Origin: DATJPR01 sp963843525
GTDB lineage: Bacteria; Bacteroidota; Ignavibacteria; UBA10030; UBA6906
NCBI GenBank assembly: GCA_963843525.1
Contig: CAWJKM010000005.1
Location: 186,001-250,000 of the forward strand
DNA length: 64,000 bases
Direction of reading: 5' to 3'
The position numbers were made by a program, and so were the translations under genes. Positions within the stretch are counted from its first letter, which is position 1. Every line of letters starts with the position of its first letter. Positions 52,821-62,356 of this stretch are shown piece by piece. Under the pieces are notes generated by a model that saw only the letters and a program-made list of their open reading frames with translations, did no database searches and was not told where the DNA came from.

Positions 52821-53483
52821 CTATTTCTTCGTCAATGCACTCCTGTTGTCGAGCGCGAATTTGACCAGACTGTGGCTTCCGCGAAGTCGGAGTTTCGAGG
52901 CGATATTCGTGCGATGATTCTCAACGGTCTTATAGCTAATGGAGAGGTGTTCTGCGATCTCTTTGCTGGTTTTGCATTCCGCGATCAACCGAAGGATGCG
53001 AAGCTCGGCGGGAGTCAGGTCTTCAAGGGAGGGGGCATACTGGAGCAGGCGCTGGAGCCGGGAGCTACGCTTGATGAGATGGTCGGAGACCTGGGGACTC
53101 ACGTAGAATCTTCCATCCGCGACGGTGTGAACGGCTACGAGCACTTCGTGGACCGCACTGTCCTTCAGGATATACCCTCGAGCACCGAGATCCATTGCTT
53201 CGTTGAAGGCATCTTCGTCATTATACATTGTCAGGAACAGCACGTCGGTGCTCAATCGTTGATCGCGGATCTGGCGGGCAACGTCGAGTCCGCCTCCCCC
53301 GGGCATGTGGATATCAAGGATAACCATCATGGGAGAATATTGCCTGATAAGGGCGAACGCGGATGCCCCGTTGTCTGCCTCGCCGACAATACTCAGAGTC
53401 GAATCAGACTCGATGAGCTCGCGAAGGCCGTTCCGGAACAGGGGATGGTCATCAGCGATGACCAGTGTAAGAGGATCGCGCAT
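52821..53483 (-). CDS. NarL/FixJ-type response regulator
   Basis: 220 residues. Receiver with DD in IADDHPLF, D in VILDIHMPG, and K in YILKDSA; C-terminal LuxR helix-turn-helix LTPAELRILRLIAECKTSKEIAEHL ... SYKTVENHRTNI (shown as two parts). It starts 2 bp after the stop of the kinase gene, so the pair is one system. It probably controls nearby envelope genes. Confidence 0.95.
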   Translation of the reverse strand: MRDPLTLVIADDHPLFRNGLRELIESDSTLSIVGEADNGASAFALIRQYSPMMVILDIHMPGGGGLDVARQIRDQRLSTDVLFLTMYNDEDAFNEAMDLGARGYILKDSAVHEVLVAVHTVADGRFYVSPQVSDHLIKRSSRLQRLLQYAPSLEDLTPAELRILRLIAECKTSKEIAEHLSISYKTVENHRTNIASKLRLRGSHSLVKFALDNRSALTKK

Positions 53484-53485
53484 GG

Positions 53486-56392
53486 TCAGGCTTTCGATCG
53501 GGGAATGAGAATTGTCAAGGTTGACCCTTTTCCCGGGGTCGATTCTACGGTGAACTGACCGTTGAGTGCTTTCGTTCGCTCGGCGATGCCGATGAGACCC
53601 AATCCCCGCGGGCGCGAATGATCATCAACGCGTTCCTTTGAAAATCCCTTTCCATTGTCCCGGATGATGATCCGGACGTGGAGAGATTCCAGACTGACCG
53701 AGAGCGCCGCCTCGGTCGCCGCAGAATGTCTCAGAATGTTGTTGATCCCTTCCTGGACAATGCGATACAGATGGATCGCTCCGTCTCCAACGATTGCCGA
53801 ATCGACAGAATCGATCTGCATGGTGAGACTCAGCGATGTCGAGTCCGAAACCCCTTGGGCAAGGGAGCGTATCGCTTTCGTGAGCCCGAGCCGGTCAAGC
53901 TGGTAGGGCCGGAGATTATAGGAAATCTCCCGGACGTCGTTGATTGCCTCGGTCGCGACGGAAGAAATGTGTTCGAGCTGGGTGCGACCGTTCTCCGCCA
54001 GATGGGGATCTTTCAGACCAAGCAGGGCCCGGTTCCTGATGACAAGCAGGTCCTGTCCGAGGCTGTCGTGGAGCTCATTGGCAATCCGTTTCCGTTCGTT
54101 TTCCTGGGAGTTTATCAGCCGAATCGCGAATTCCTGCTGGCGGCGCCGTTCCTTGTCGAGACTCCGGAAGCGGCGTCTGATCAGGCCGACGACGATCCCC
54201 AGAGAAGCAATCGACGAGAGAGAAACGAACCACCATGTTCCCCAGAACGGAGGGTTGATGGAAAATCGGAACCGGGCGGGCTCGGCCCACGAAGTCCCCC
54301 GGTTGCGCGCGGACACCAGAAATTCGTAAGAGCCGGGGGGGAGATGCGTGTACCGGACCGTTCGCCCGTTCGCAGCGGGTTGCCAGGTTTGATCGAAACC
54401 GGCCAGCATCCATCGGAACTCTGTTCGATGTTCGTCAATGAAACTGAGGGCATTGAAGTGGAAAACGAGAGTATTATCTTCATAGTCGAGCTGCGAGGGG
54501 GTCGCGATAAATCCGGGGTTCCTCTCCGTCTCGATTCCTTCGAGATACACCGGCGGTGAACCATTGTGCATCTGCAGCGTCCGCAAATTGAGTTTCGACG
54601 CCCCGCCGACGGTCCCGATCCAGATTTGTCCCGTCCGGTCTACATATCCTCTCCGTACCGCGTCTGCTGCGATGCCACTCTGCATGTCCCAATGTCCGAT
54701 CAGGGAATCGTCCCACTCATACACGCCATGCTGTGTCCCGAACCAGAGATGCCCGGCGCTGTCCCGCACCCCGAATGTGACTGCATCATTGCGCAGCGGA
54801 TCCTCTCGCGCCGGTATCGGTTCAAAGTGCGAACCGGTCCATTGTACGACCCCCTTCTGCGTCGTCATCCAGATCTGATGGTGTCTGTCCTCGACAATGG
54901 ACATCACCCATAGATCGGGCAGTCCGGCATTCTCGTCGAACATGGAAATTCTGCCGCCCTGGAGACACCCCGCACCTTCGTCGTCAGTTCCGAACCAGAG
55001 TCTTCCTTTGCTGTCCTTATACAAGGCTGAGACATTGCTCCGGGTAATCGTGCGCCGATCCACAACAGCACGGATCTTCCCGTCCCGGGACACCTGGAGG
55101 ATTTCCCTGTCGCCGCCGCACCAGATTGTTCCATTATCCTCGCGGAGGAGTCGTATAATCCTCGTCGAACGCAAACGCGGGTTGTCGGGCAAACGGATTT
55201 TCCCGTGCGAAAAAATTCTCAATCCGCCATAGGTCCCGATCCAGACATTCCCGTCGGCATCTTCACAGAAATCATGAACCGATAAATGCGGAAGGCCTTC
55301 GGCGATTCCGAAGGTGCGGATCCCGCCTTCGGCACTGATCATTGCGGCTCCGTCGTACGTGCCGACCCACGTGTTCCGATGACTGTCCAGAAATATGGCT
55401 ATGACGTGGTCTTCCGGAAGTCCGGTCACGCTGTTGTAGATGTTGGACAATTCGTACGGATGCTTCGCAGCACCCCCCTCCGTACCAAACCACAAATTTC
55501 CTTCCCTGTCCTTGACGATGGTATTGATGAAGGAGTTCTGGAGCCCTTCTCTGCGGGTGATCACCATGGTTTTTCGATCTTCCAGGACCGCTATCCCGTT
55601 CGTCGTACCGATCCAGATGTTTCCATCGGGGTCCTCATTGAAAGCGGTCGGGTAAGTACCGGTTCCGGGGCTTCCTGCCGAATACATTTTGCGAAGAGCG
55701 CCCTTCGACCAGAGAAACACGGAGCGTCGGAAGAGATCGGATACGATGAGATCTCCAGAACGAAGCATGGCGAGCTTTCCCGCCGCAAGACGGCAGAGGG
55801 TGTCGATCCGTGGAGGATGATTGCCACTGAGCGTGATGCGCTGAATGCCTCCCCCGGAACCTACGAGGATAGCCGCACCACTGTCCTGTACAATCGAATG
55901 GACGTAATTATGGAGCAACCCGTTTGCGTGATTGAAAAGAAGGTGGCCACCAGATCGGGGCAGGCAAAGGAGGCCGGCATCCGTGCCGATCCACAGGTTG
56001 TCATGGCGGTCGGTGAGCAAGGCGAGGACGAGATTGGAAGGAAGGAGAGTATCAGAGGCTCTCAACCATTGAAATGTCGTGTCGGGGAATCTGAGGCATG
56101 CAAGACCGGAGGTGGTTCCGATCCAGTACTTTCCGGTAGAATCTTCGGTCATACTCAGGACACGGAACGCCCCGTTCTTGTAGCTCCAGAATCTATTTCC
56201 ATCGTAACGGGTGATCCCGCCGCTCGTGCCGAACCAGATGTACCCCCGGGAGTCCTGAAATATCGTCGAGACGTTCGACTGCGCAAGGCCGTCGGCCGTT
56301 GTGTAGAATTGGAAGGGGAATGTCTGAGAGGATGCGCGCGCCGGGAGGAGTACAAGGACTATGAATCCATAGCCGAGCATGCGCCGCTTCAT
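53486..56392 (-). CDS. Beta-propeller sensor histidine kinase
   Basis: 968 residues. Signal peptide to about 22; two seven-bladed periplasmic propellers made of reg-prop repeats (IWFGTSGGITRYDG, GNIWIGTTNGIAV, RLWFGTDDEG), a Y_Y_Y domain near 640-720, one transmembrane helix near 745, HisKA_3 with H in ERKRIANELHDSLGQDL, and a HATPase end. Built like the sensor part of Bacteroidota hybrid two-component systems, but the regulator is separate. Typical ligands are plant or microbial glycan fragments. Confidence 0.95.
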   Translation of the reverse strand: MKRRMLGYGFIVLVLLPARASSQTFPFQFYTTADGLAQSNVSTIFQDSRGYIWFGTSGGITRYDGNRFWSYKNGAFRVLSMTEDSTGKYWIGTTSGLACLRFPDTTFQWLRASDTLLPSNLVLALLTDRHDNLWIGTDAGLLCLPRSGGHLLFNHANGLLHNYVHSIVQDSGAAILVGSGGGIQRITLSGNHPPRIDTLCRLAAGKLAMLRSGDLIVSDLFRRSVFLWSKGALRKMYSAGSPGTGTYPTAFNEDPDGNIWIGTTNGIAVLEDRKTMVITRREGLQNSFINTIVKDREGNLWFGTEGGAAKHPYELSNIYNSVTGLPEDHVIAIFLDSHRNTWVGTYDGAAMISAEGGIRTFGIAEGLPHLSVHDFCEDADGNVWIGTYGGLRIFSHGKIRLPDNPRLRSTRIIRLLREDNGTIWCGGDREILQVSRDGKIRAVVDRRTITRSNVSALYKDSKGRLWFGTDDEGAGCLQGGRISMFDENAGLPDLWVMSIVEDRHHQIWMTTQKGVVQWTGSHFEPIPAREDPLRNDAVTFGVRDSAGHLWFGTQHGVYEWDDSLIGHWDMQSGIAADAVRRGYVDRTGQIWIGTVGGASKLNLRTLQMHNGSPPVYLEGIETERNPGFIATPSQLDYEDNTLVFHFNALSFIDEHRTEFRWMLAGFDQTWQPAANGRTVRYTHLPPGSYEFLVSARNRGTSWAEPARFRFSINPPFWGTWWFVSLSSIASLGIVVGLIRRRFRSLDKERRRQQEFAIRLINSQENERKRIANELHDSLGQDLLVIRNRALLGLKDPHLAENGRTQLEHISSVATEAINDVREISYNLRPYQLDRLGLTKAIRSLAQGVSDSTSLSLTMQIDSVDSAIVGDGAIHLYRIVQEGINNILRHSAATEAALSVSLESLHVRIIIRDNGKGFSKERVDDHSRPRGLGLIGIAERTKALNGQFTVESTPGKGSTLTILIPRSKA

Positions 56393-56512
56393 GGGCAGAG
56401 GAGTTTAGTGAGTGAAAGAACTGGTACACGCACCCGAATATGTCCGGGGCTCAGGACATCGAAGTCAATCTATGAGTTCGCAGAGAGGAAATCAACCGGG
56501 GTAGAAAACTGG

Positions 56513-57691
56513 CTAGGGCTCCCGATCAAGGATCATCCCCGAAGCTTCTCCCCCGCCGATACAGATCGCGGCGAGTCCCCGTCTCAGATGTCTTTGTTTT
56601 AACGCATGAAGCAAGGTGACCACGATCCTTGCACCGCTCGCCCCGATCGGGTGGCCGAGCGCTACGGCGCCTCCGTTGACATTGACTTTGTTGACATCGA
56701 GGCCTGCGAGCTTGTTGACGGCGAGGGCAACGACTGCGAAGGCCTCGTTCACTTCAAACAAATCCATTTCCTCCATTGTCAGAGAAGCCCGCTTCAGCAC
56801 TTTGGGGATGACGTCGGCCGGGGCCGTGGTGAACCATTCAGGCTGTTTTGCCGCAGAGGCATACGCTACGATTCCGGCCAACGGCTTCAGGCCGAGTTCT
56901 GCAGCTTTCTGCTCCGACATGACGACAACGGCGGCGGCCCCGTCGTTGATCTTCGAGCTGTTTGCGGCGGTCACCGTTCCGTCCGCCTGGAAGGCCGGCT
57001 TGAGTTTCGGGATCTTCTCGAAGTCGGTCTTGAAGGGTTCTTCATCTTGCGTAATCGTCTCATCACCTTTGCGTCCTTTGATGACGACGGGGAAGGTCTC
57101 TTCTTTGAATCGACCCTCCTTCCAGGCATTCTGCGCGCGCGTGTAGCTCAGCACGGCAAACTCGTCCTGACCTTCGCGGGTAAATCCGCATTCCCTTGCA
57201 CAAAGCTCCGCCGCATTGCCCATGTGGTAGTCGTTATACACATCCCACAATCCATCGCGGAGCATCGCATCCACCAGTTGTCCGTTTCCCATCCGGTAAC
57301 CCGTGCGGGCCTTTTCCAGATAGTACGGGACATTGGACATGCTTTCCATCCCTCCTGCGACGACGATTTCCGCGTCTCCCAGCTGCACTGCCTGAGCTGC
57401 AAGCATGATTGCTTTGAGCCCGGATCCGCACACCTTGTTGATGGTCATGGTCTCCACTGTCGATGGGAGGCCGGCAAACAACGCTGCCTGACGTGCTGGC
57501 GCCTGACCCTCAGCAGCGCTCAGAACGTTTCCCATGATGACCTCCTGCACGCCGGCTTTATCAACGCCGGCGCGACGGAGGGCTTCTTCGATGACGAGGG
57601 CGCCAAGACGAGGGGCGGGAATTGAACTCAACGATCCCTGAAAGGAGCCGATGGGGGTCCGACAGGCACTGACGATGACAGCCTTTTGCAT
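56513..57691 (-). CDS. Acetyl-CoA acetyltransferase (thiolase)
   Basis: 392 residues. Start ATG 57691 follows GGAGG. Nucleophile Cys in NKVCGSGLKA (about 87-91), the His in GHPIGASG, NEAFA and the second Cys in CIGGGEASG. Normal length for AtoB/PhaA-type enzymes that condense or split acetyl-CoA. It stands alone here, so the pathway (ketone body, PHA or fatty-acid breakdown) cannot be inferred. Confidence 0.95.
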   Translation of the reverse strand: MQKAVIVSACRTPIGSFQGSLSSIPAPRLGALVIEEALRRAGVDKAGVQEVIMGNVLSAAEGQAPARQAALFAGLPSTVETMTINKVCGSGLKAIMLAAQAVQLGDAEIVVAGGMESMSNVPYYLEKARTGYRMGNGQLVDAMLRDGLWDVYNDYHMGNAAELCARECGFTREGQDEFAVLSYTRAQNAWKEGRFKEETFPVVIKGRKGDETITQDEEPFKTDFEKIPKLKPAFQADGTVTAANSSKINDGAAAVVVMSEQKAAELGLKPLAGIVAYASAAKQPEWFTTAPADVIPKVLKRASLTMEEMDLFEVNEAFAVVALAVNKLAGLDVNKVNVNGGAVALGHPIGASGARIVVTLLHALKQRHLRRGLAAICIGGGEASGMILDREP

Positions 57692-58441
57692 TTCTTCCTC
57701 CGTTTTCAAAAGCCGCCCCGGGTGGGGGCATTCTCTCGGCCAAAGATAATGAATGTGGGGGCATTGAGCAACGGAAGCTGGTTCGTCATGGGCGTGCCGG
57801 CAATCTCTCCTTACCGTTGCGTCCCTGTGCACTTCTCTTCCAAGTCCCACAAAGGAGAGGCTATGAGAAACACTTCACGCAATCCGCCTGTTAGCTTCCC
57901 ATTCCTACGGTTCGACAGACTGTCGGCCTTGTGCTGGCAGGCGGCAACCACGGCACCATCACGCGCTTCGGTTGGAAAGCGCAGAACAAATCCCTGATGA
58001 TGTTTTCAGGGGAGGCTTACAACGTCGAAATGGGAGGGAAATCTATGGCTACCTAGGCTGCCAGAAAAGGGGAAAATCATGGTTGCCTAGGCTGCCAGAA
58101 AATGGAAAATCATGGCTGCCTAGGCTGCCAGAAAACGGAAAATCATGGTTGCCTAGGCTGCCAGAATACGGAAAATCATGGCTGCCTAGGCCGCCAGAAA
58201 ACGGAAAATCATGGCTGCCTAGGCTGCCAGAAAACGAGGGCTCATCGTCGTGGGGTCAGACTCCTTTGCTCTGCAGCGAGGTCAAGCAGAAATAGATGGA
58301 GTTCGTACCCCCCGAAGCCGACCGGGAGGGAGTGGGCGCGTGTCTGCTGATTCTCGCTCGAGAGCCTGCTGGTCTGCCAGGTTGTCTGCCAGGCTGTCTG
58401 CCAGACCGATGTGTTCTACCGGCCCGTTGGAGAGGACGGGC
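57692..58441. other. Gene-poor spacer with minisatellite
   Basis: 750 bp with no convincing gene. Contains the 33-bp array (58037-58238) and three 12-nt repeats of TCTGCCAG (58373-58404). Open frames through the array read as 11-residue repeats (GKSWLPRLPEN) without a credible start. Confidence 0.7.
58037..58238 (+). repeat. 33-bp tandem array, six units
   Basis: Six copies with core ATCATGGYTGCCTAGGC; CCTAGG sits at 58052, 58086, 58119, 58152, 58185 and 58218 (period 33, first interval 34). Each unit contains the 8-bp palindrome GCCTAGGC (the first unit has ACCTAGGC) and an A-rich linker. No unique spacers, so not CRISPR. Confidence 0.9.
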
Positions 58442-58450
58442 CTATTTTTG
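58421..58450 (+). terminator. Orphan intrinsic-terminator-like hairpin
   Basis: GGCCCGT, 8-nt loop, ACGGGCC, then TATTTTTG on +. No + strand gene ends nearby; it abuts the stop of the - strand VOC gene. Confidence 0.5.
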
Positions 58451-58828
58451 GGCTGCCCCGGCCATCGCAAATTCCAGAAGTTCTATAGGTATGCCATCAT
58501 CGATTATCATGGCTACCCTTACTCCGTCTGAAGGCGAAGTTATTTCACCCCACAGAGTCTGACCGACAAGAGCGGCATTGAGGTCGTCCACCTCAAACGC
58601 AATGTGCGGCACCGTTTTGATCAGTTCTGAGATCGGACAGTCCACATCAAAGCGCATCCACTCGATGCCGAAAGGACTCGTGTCAAATCCCGACACGTGG
58701 ATCTTCAAGTGCGGCAAATAGCGCTCGTTAGGACGTGGCACCGAGGTTGGGATCCCCAGATGGTGATATCTCCACCCGAGTCTCGCAACGGCATAGGGGA
58801 GTTCGTGATCTTGACGTTTTGGTTGCAT
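58442..58828 (-). CDS. VOC/glyoxalase-like protein
   Basis: 128 residues. YHHLGIPTSVPRPNERY near the start, PHIAFEVDDLNAAL in the middle and 'SPSDGVRVAMIIDDGIPIELLEF' at the end fit one vicinal-oxygen-chelate domain; HLG, H and E are likely metal-site residues. Weak ribosome site. Its substrate is unknown. It and the next gene lie between two related minisatellite arrays. Confidence 0.75.
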   Translation of the reverse strand: MQPKRQDHELPYAVARLGWRYHHLGIPTSVPRPNERYLPHLKIHVSGFDTSPFGIEWMRFDVDCPISELIKTVPHIAFEVDDLNAALVGQTLWGEITSPSDGVRVAMIIDDGIPIELLEFAMAGAAQK

Positions 58829-58943
58829 GGTATTTGAGCCTCAATGATTAGGTCTTCACGGCAATAACAGATGCAATCGCTGGATTTCTTCTCCCGCTTG
58901 CCGATTGGTACCATGTCAAACCAAGCGGAATCCACTGATATCA

Positions 58944-59438
58944 TCAGATGTACCCTCCTCGTGCGGGAGGCAGCTTTTTGTATTCCGGTTTCGATTCCAC
59001 GAGCGCACGTATAGCGTTGAAGGCTTGTCGCAACCGTCCCGCTCGTGGATCCGGGGCAATGAGAGAATCCTCCCAGTACACTTCCTTCCACGTGTTGCCT
59101 TGCCTGATCTTCAGGATGTAGGCTTGGTGGGGCGTGATGAAAACGACAGTGTCCCCCGTTTGGACGACGAAGGTGTCGGGGTAGCTGAAGATATCGGCGG
59201 CCGACAAGTCTGTCGCTATGCTATCGAGTTCCGTCTGCGACAGGACAAAACTTGTCGTTATCGTACCATCAAGGATCAAGTCCTTGGTGAATGTGCCGTC
59301 GAAGGTGTTCAGCTCATTGCAGGCGGAAATGCCATATCGGAAAAGGATGTCGAATTGACGTTCCTTGAGCCCGGTTCCGAGATCGGAACACGAGAGCTGA
59401 AGAAGAGGGAGAGTGAGTGCCAGAAGAAATTGTTTCAT
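58944..59438 (-). CDS. Small lipoprotein of unknown function
   Basis: 164 residues. Lipobox LLQLSC at 12-17; start ATG 59438 follows GGGAGG. Mature part is mixed with 'TITTSFVLSQTELDSIATDL' and 'VVFITPHQAYILKIRQG', resembling small periplasmic beta-rich proteins. No family recognised. Its neighbour upstream is the 35-bp array, 78 bp away. Confidence 0.75.
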   Translation of the reverse strand: MKQFLLALTLPLLQLSCSDLGTGLKERQFDILFRYGISACNELNTFDGTFTKDLILDGTITTSFVLSQTELDSIATDLSAADIFSYPDTFVVQTGDTVVFITPHQAYILKIRQGNTWKEVYWEDSLIAPDPRAGRLRQAFNAIRALVESKPEYKKLPPARGGYI

Positions 59439-59516
59439 ATCGATAACCTCCCGTGCGAATCTACTTGAAGCGCCGGTGCACGAAGATAGTCAATTGTCTC
59501 GAAAAACATGAAAAAC

Positions 59517-59677
59517 ATGCTGCTAGGCAGCCATACAAACGAGGAAGATCGTGGCAGCCCAGGCAGCCCGGAAACGAGAGAAATCATGGCAGCCTAGGCA
59601 ACCCGGAAACGAGAGAAATCATGGCAGCCTAGGCAACCTGGAAATGAGGGAAATCATGGCAGCCTAGGCAACCACAG
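59517..59677 (+). repeat. 35-bp tandem array, five units
   Basis: Core ATCATGGCAGCCTAGGCA; CCTAGG at 59593, 59628 and 59663, variant copies at 59558 and 59522. Same core and orientation as the 33-bp array 1.5 kb away. The remainder of 59439-59755 holds no gene. Confidence 0.85.
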
Positions 59678-59755
59678 ATTTCTGAACCCCTGGCCTCTAA
59701 ACATGCAGAATTTCACGATCGCGCAGGGCCAGAACCTTGGCAACGCACCCTCCCG

Positions 59756-62356
59756 CTAGTACACCCCCCTCGCACTCCCCTGCTTCGTCAGCTTGATATC
59801 CTGCAACTGCGGGGCCTTGAGACGAATCTCAAGACGGAAGTTCCGGTAATAGCCGGTCGGCACCCAGGAGAAATTCATCTCCCAGCAGTGCAGATCCCGG
59901 TAGACAGTGATTTGCGGCGCGGCAAATTGCCTCGCAACCAGATCGTAACTCGTGCTTGCGGAAATTTTCCAGAATTCCGTCAGGTTGAACGAAAGCGCCG
60001 CCGAAATCCCGGAACTCCGGAATTTGAACCGGGGATCGGATTGACTCTGGGAAAAGTTCCAGTTCAGGTCGAGACTCCAGGGAATGCTGAAATCGGGGAC
60101 CTCCTGATCGTACAGTCCAACAAAATTCTTCTGCGTCACTTCGGACGCGGAGTCCGCAGCGGTCCGGATGGGGCCGGCCGTCGTCTGTTTCTTCTCCCCG
60201 CTCAACCGCGTCCCTATGCTGATCGAAAAGTTCGTCATGTCCGCGAGCTTTCCTTCGCTCAGCAAGAATTTGTTCACGCGTCTCCCGCTGGCAGGGTTCG
60301 CCGGGTCGACGACAAACTTGTACAGGTTGAACGTTCCCGATCCCCCGATTGTGAAAAGTTGACCGATGCTCGTTCGGAAACTCGCAGTAACAGGATCGAA
60401 TCGCAGGCTGTCCCGGGCGAAGTTGTACGATGTCGAGAGATCGAGATTCAGCAGCTGGAACTTCTTCTCCTGCCCGACACTGTCGCCTGCGGTCTTCATT
60501 TCAAAAATATTACCCAGCCGAAAGGCCAGCGCCTGCCGCTCCTCACTTGGGGCACCCCCGAATATGCCTCTCTCATACCTGCTGTACGTTTGCGTGACTC
60601 CGCTCGTATCGACATATCTCCCGTAATACCCCCATGCCGGTTTGGAAAAGTCGGGCTGGTAGACATAACTGATACTCGGCGTAACTTGATGACGAATCCC
60701 CGTTATCCCAAATATGTTCGGGCGCACGATCCCGTAGAGCTTTGTACTTAACGAGACCCCCATATCGAAGTATTCGACCGTTGAGAAACCCGGATTCTCT
60801 TCTGTGACGACGCTGTCGGCACCATTGACGTACCTGTGTGTCGTGCGGTTGTACCACTTCGACGTGAAGTCGAAGAACGGCGTGACTGTGAAGAACCCGG
60901 CTTTGGGCGAAGCGTTGATCGTCATGGAATGATTGACACCCCACCGTTGATCGAAGAGAAACGTGCTATCGATGGAGTTAAACGTCTTGTTCCGGACATT
61001 TTCGAATTGCGCCCCGTACGTATACCCGATGAGATCGTACCACTTCTGGGAACCGTACGCGCTCGCATTGGGGGAACGGAAGGGAAAGCTCTGACTCCTG
61101 TTGAAGCTGACGCTCGGAAGGATCTCGCTTATTTCCCCTGAACTCAGGTTCTGATCGCGATGAAGGTTCACCGTCATGCTGTTCGGTGTCCCCTCCCAGT
61201 ATTTGGTGAGGGTTGCATTGGATACGACGTTCTGGAGCAACAGGTCGTTCAGGTTGTTGCTCGTTTGCTGGTAGTACGAACCGGAGGTAAAGGTGAAATC
61301 GACCAGCAATCGCGTTGTCGGGTCGAATGTCTGGTCATGGCTCCAGCGCATGTTGAACACGGAGCTGTTGCTGTACCCCGGATCTCCACGTTCGCCGAGA
61401 ATCGTCCTTCCGTAGGACCCGCTCAGTGTCCCGGAAAACTTGTACCGGAGTGCATACCGGTAATCCGAATACAGGGTGTAGCCTCCCTTCGCGTAACCGT
61501 CGGCGCGAAGATTCCAGTCCATGTAGTCGTTCATCGCCCAGTAGTACCCGAGATGGGTCAGATATCTCCCCCGGTTCGCGCTTTCCCCGTACGCGGGAGC
61601 GATCAATCCCGATCGCCGCCCGCGCTCGGTCGGGAATATCCCGAACGGGAGAGCGAACACCGGAACATCGGCGATCTCGAAAACGACCGGCCGGGCGATG
61701 ACAATGTGACCGATGATGATTTTCATCTCCGGGCTATAGAAATAGTAGTGGGGGTGATCCAGATCGCATGTTGTATACCGTCCGTCCTTTACGAAGAGAA
61801 CCTTGTCTTCCATTTTCTTGATGGAATCTCCGTAGTACCATCCGCGTTCGATTTCCGTCTTCCCGATGTCAATCTTGCCCTTCTTCGACCTGAAGTTATA
61901 GGAAATCGTCGAGCCGTGATAGGTCTCTCCGCCGTCGATCAGATCCGGCAGACCGATGTATTTCAACCCGGTCGAATCCGTTTTGTCCGGAATTCCTTTC
62001 GCGTACAGGACGGCGGTATTCCAGTTGATGTTGATGTTTTCAGCCTTCAGTCCGAGCTCCTTGTACCGGATATTCCCTTTCCCGAAGAGATACATCGTCC
62101 GGTTATCCAGTGCGTACACAACGGAGTCGGTTGCGGAGTAGTTCACGACGGAATCGATACCGGAAGGAGAGGCGGCGGGTTTAAGGGTGTCGGGAACGGC
62201 AAGAGAATCGCGTCCGGCGAGGGAAACACTGTCGGTCCGGACCGCGCGTGCATCCCGCCGGATGACGGTGGAATCGGTCGGCTCCTGCGCTGTCAACCGG
62301 CCGACGCAGAAGGGCAACCCGAGAAAGAGGAGACAATATCGCGCGGCCTGTTTCAC
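59756..62356 (-). CDS. lptD: LPS-assembly protein LptD, Bacteroidota type
   Basis: 866 residues from a GTG at 62356 whose bases overlap the rarA stop (GTGA); an ATG seven codons earlier is possible. Signal peptide (KQAARYCLLFLGLPFCVGRLTAQ). An OstA/LptA-like beta-jellyroll (about 45-200, VVYALDNRTMYLFGKGNIRY) is followed by the large LptD barrel (ALPFGIFPTERGRRSGLIAP, a family landmark). Inserts lipopolysaccharide or lipooligosaccharide into the outer leaflet, which shows the organism has an asymmetric outer membrane. Confidence 0.9.
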   Translation of the reverse strand: MKQAARYCLLFLGLPFCVGRLTAQEPTDSTVIRRDARAVRTDSVSLAGRDSLAVPDTLKPAASPSGIDSVVNYSATDSVVYALDNRTMYLFGKGNIRYKELGLKAENININWNTAVLYAKGIPDKTDSTGLKYIGLPDLIDGGETYHGSTISYNFRSKKGKIDIGKTEIERGWYYGDSIKKMEDKVLFVKDGRYTTCDLDHPHYYFYSPEMKIIIGHIVIARPVVFEIADVPVFALPFGIFPTERGRRSGLIAPAYGESANRGRYLTHLGYYWAMNDYMDWNLRADGYAKGGYTLYSDYRYALRYKFSGTLSGSYGRTILGERGDPGYSNSSVFNMRWSHDQTFDPTTRLLVDFTFTSGSYYQQTSNNLNDLLLQNVVSNATLTKYWEGTPNSMTVNLHRDQNLSSGEISEILPSVSFNRSQSFPFRSPNASAYGSQKWYDLIGYTYGAQFENVRNKTFNSIDSTFLFDQRWGVNHSMTINASPKAGFFTVTPFFDFTSKWYNRTTHRYVNGADSVVTEENPGFSTVEYFDMGVSLSTKLYGIVRPNIFGITGIRHQVTPSISYVYQPDFSKPAWGYYGRYVDTSGVTQTYSRYERGIFGGAPSEERQALAFRLGNIFEMKTAGDSVGQEKKFQLLNLDLSTSYNFARDSLRFDPVTASFRTSIGQLFTIGGSGTFNLYKFVVDPANPASGRRVNKFLLSEGKLADMTNFSISIGTRLSGEKKQTTAGPIRTAADSASEVTQKNFVGLYDQEVPDFSIPWSLDLNWNFSQSQSDPRFKFRSSGISAALSFNLTEFWKISASTSYDLVARQFAAPQITVYRDLHCWEMNFSWVPTGYYRNFRLEIRLKAPQLQDIKLTKQGSARGVY

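Noticed and set aside
58037..58238. Possible CRISPR array
   Set aside because: The units follow each other without unique spacers and no cas gene is in the window.
57972..58295. Open frame coding 11-residue repeats (GKSWLPRLPEN)
   Set aside because: A by-product of the 33-bp period; no ribosome site and no ordinary sequence before or after.
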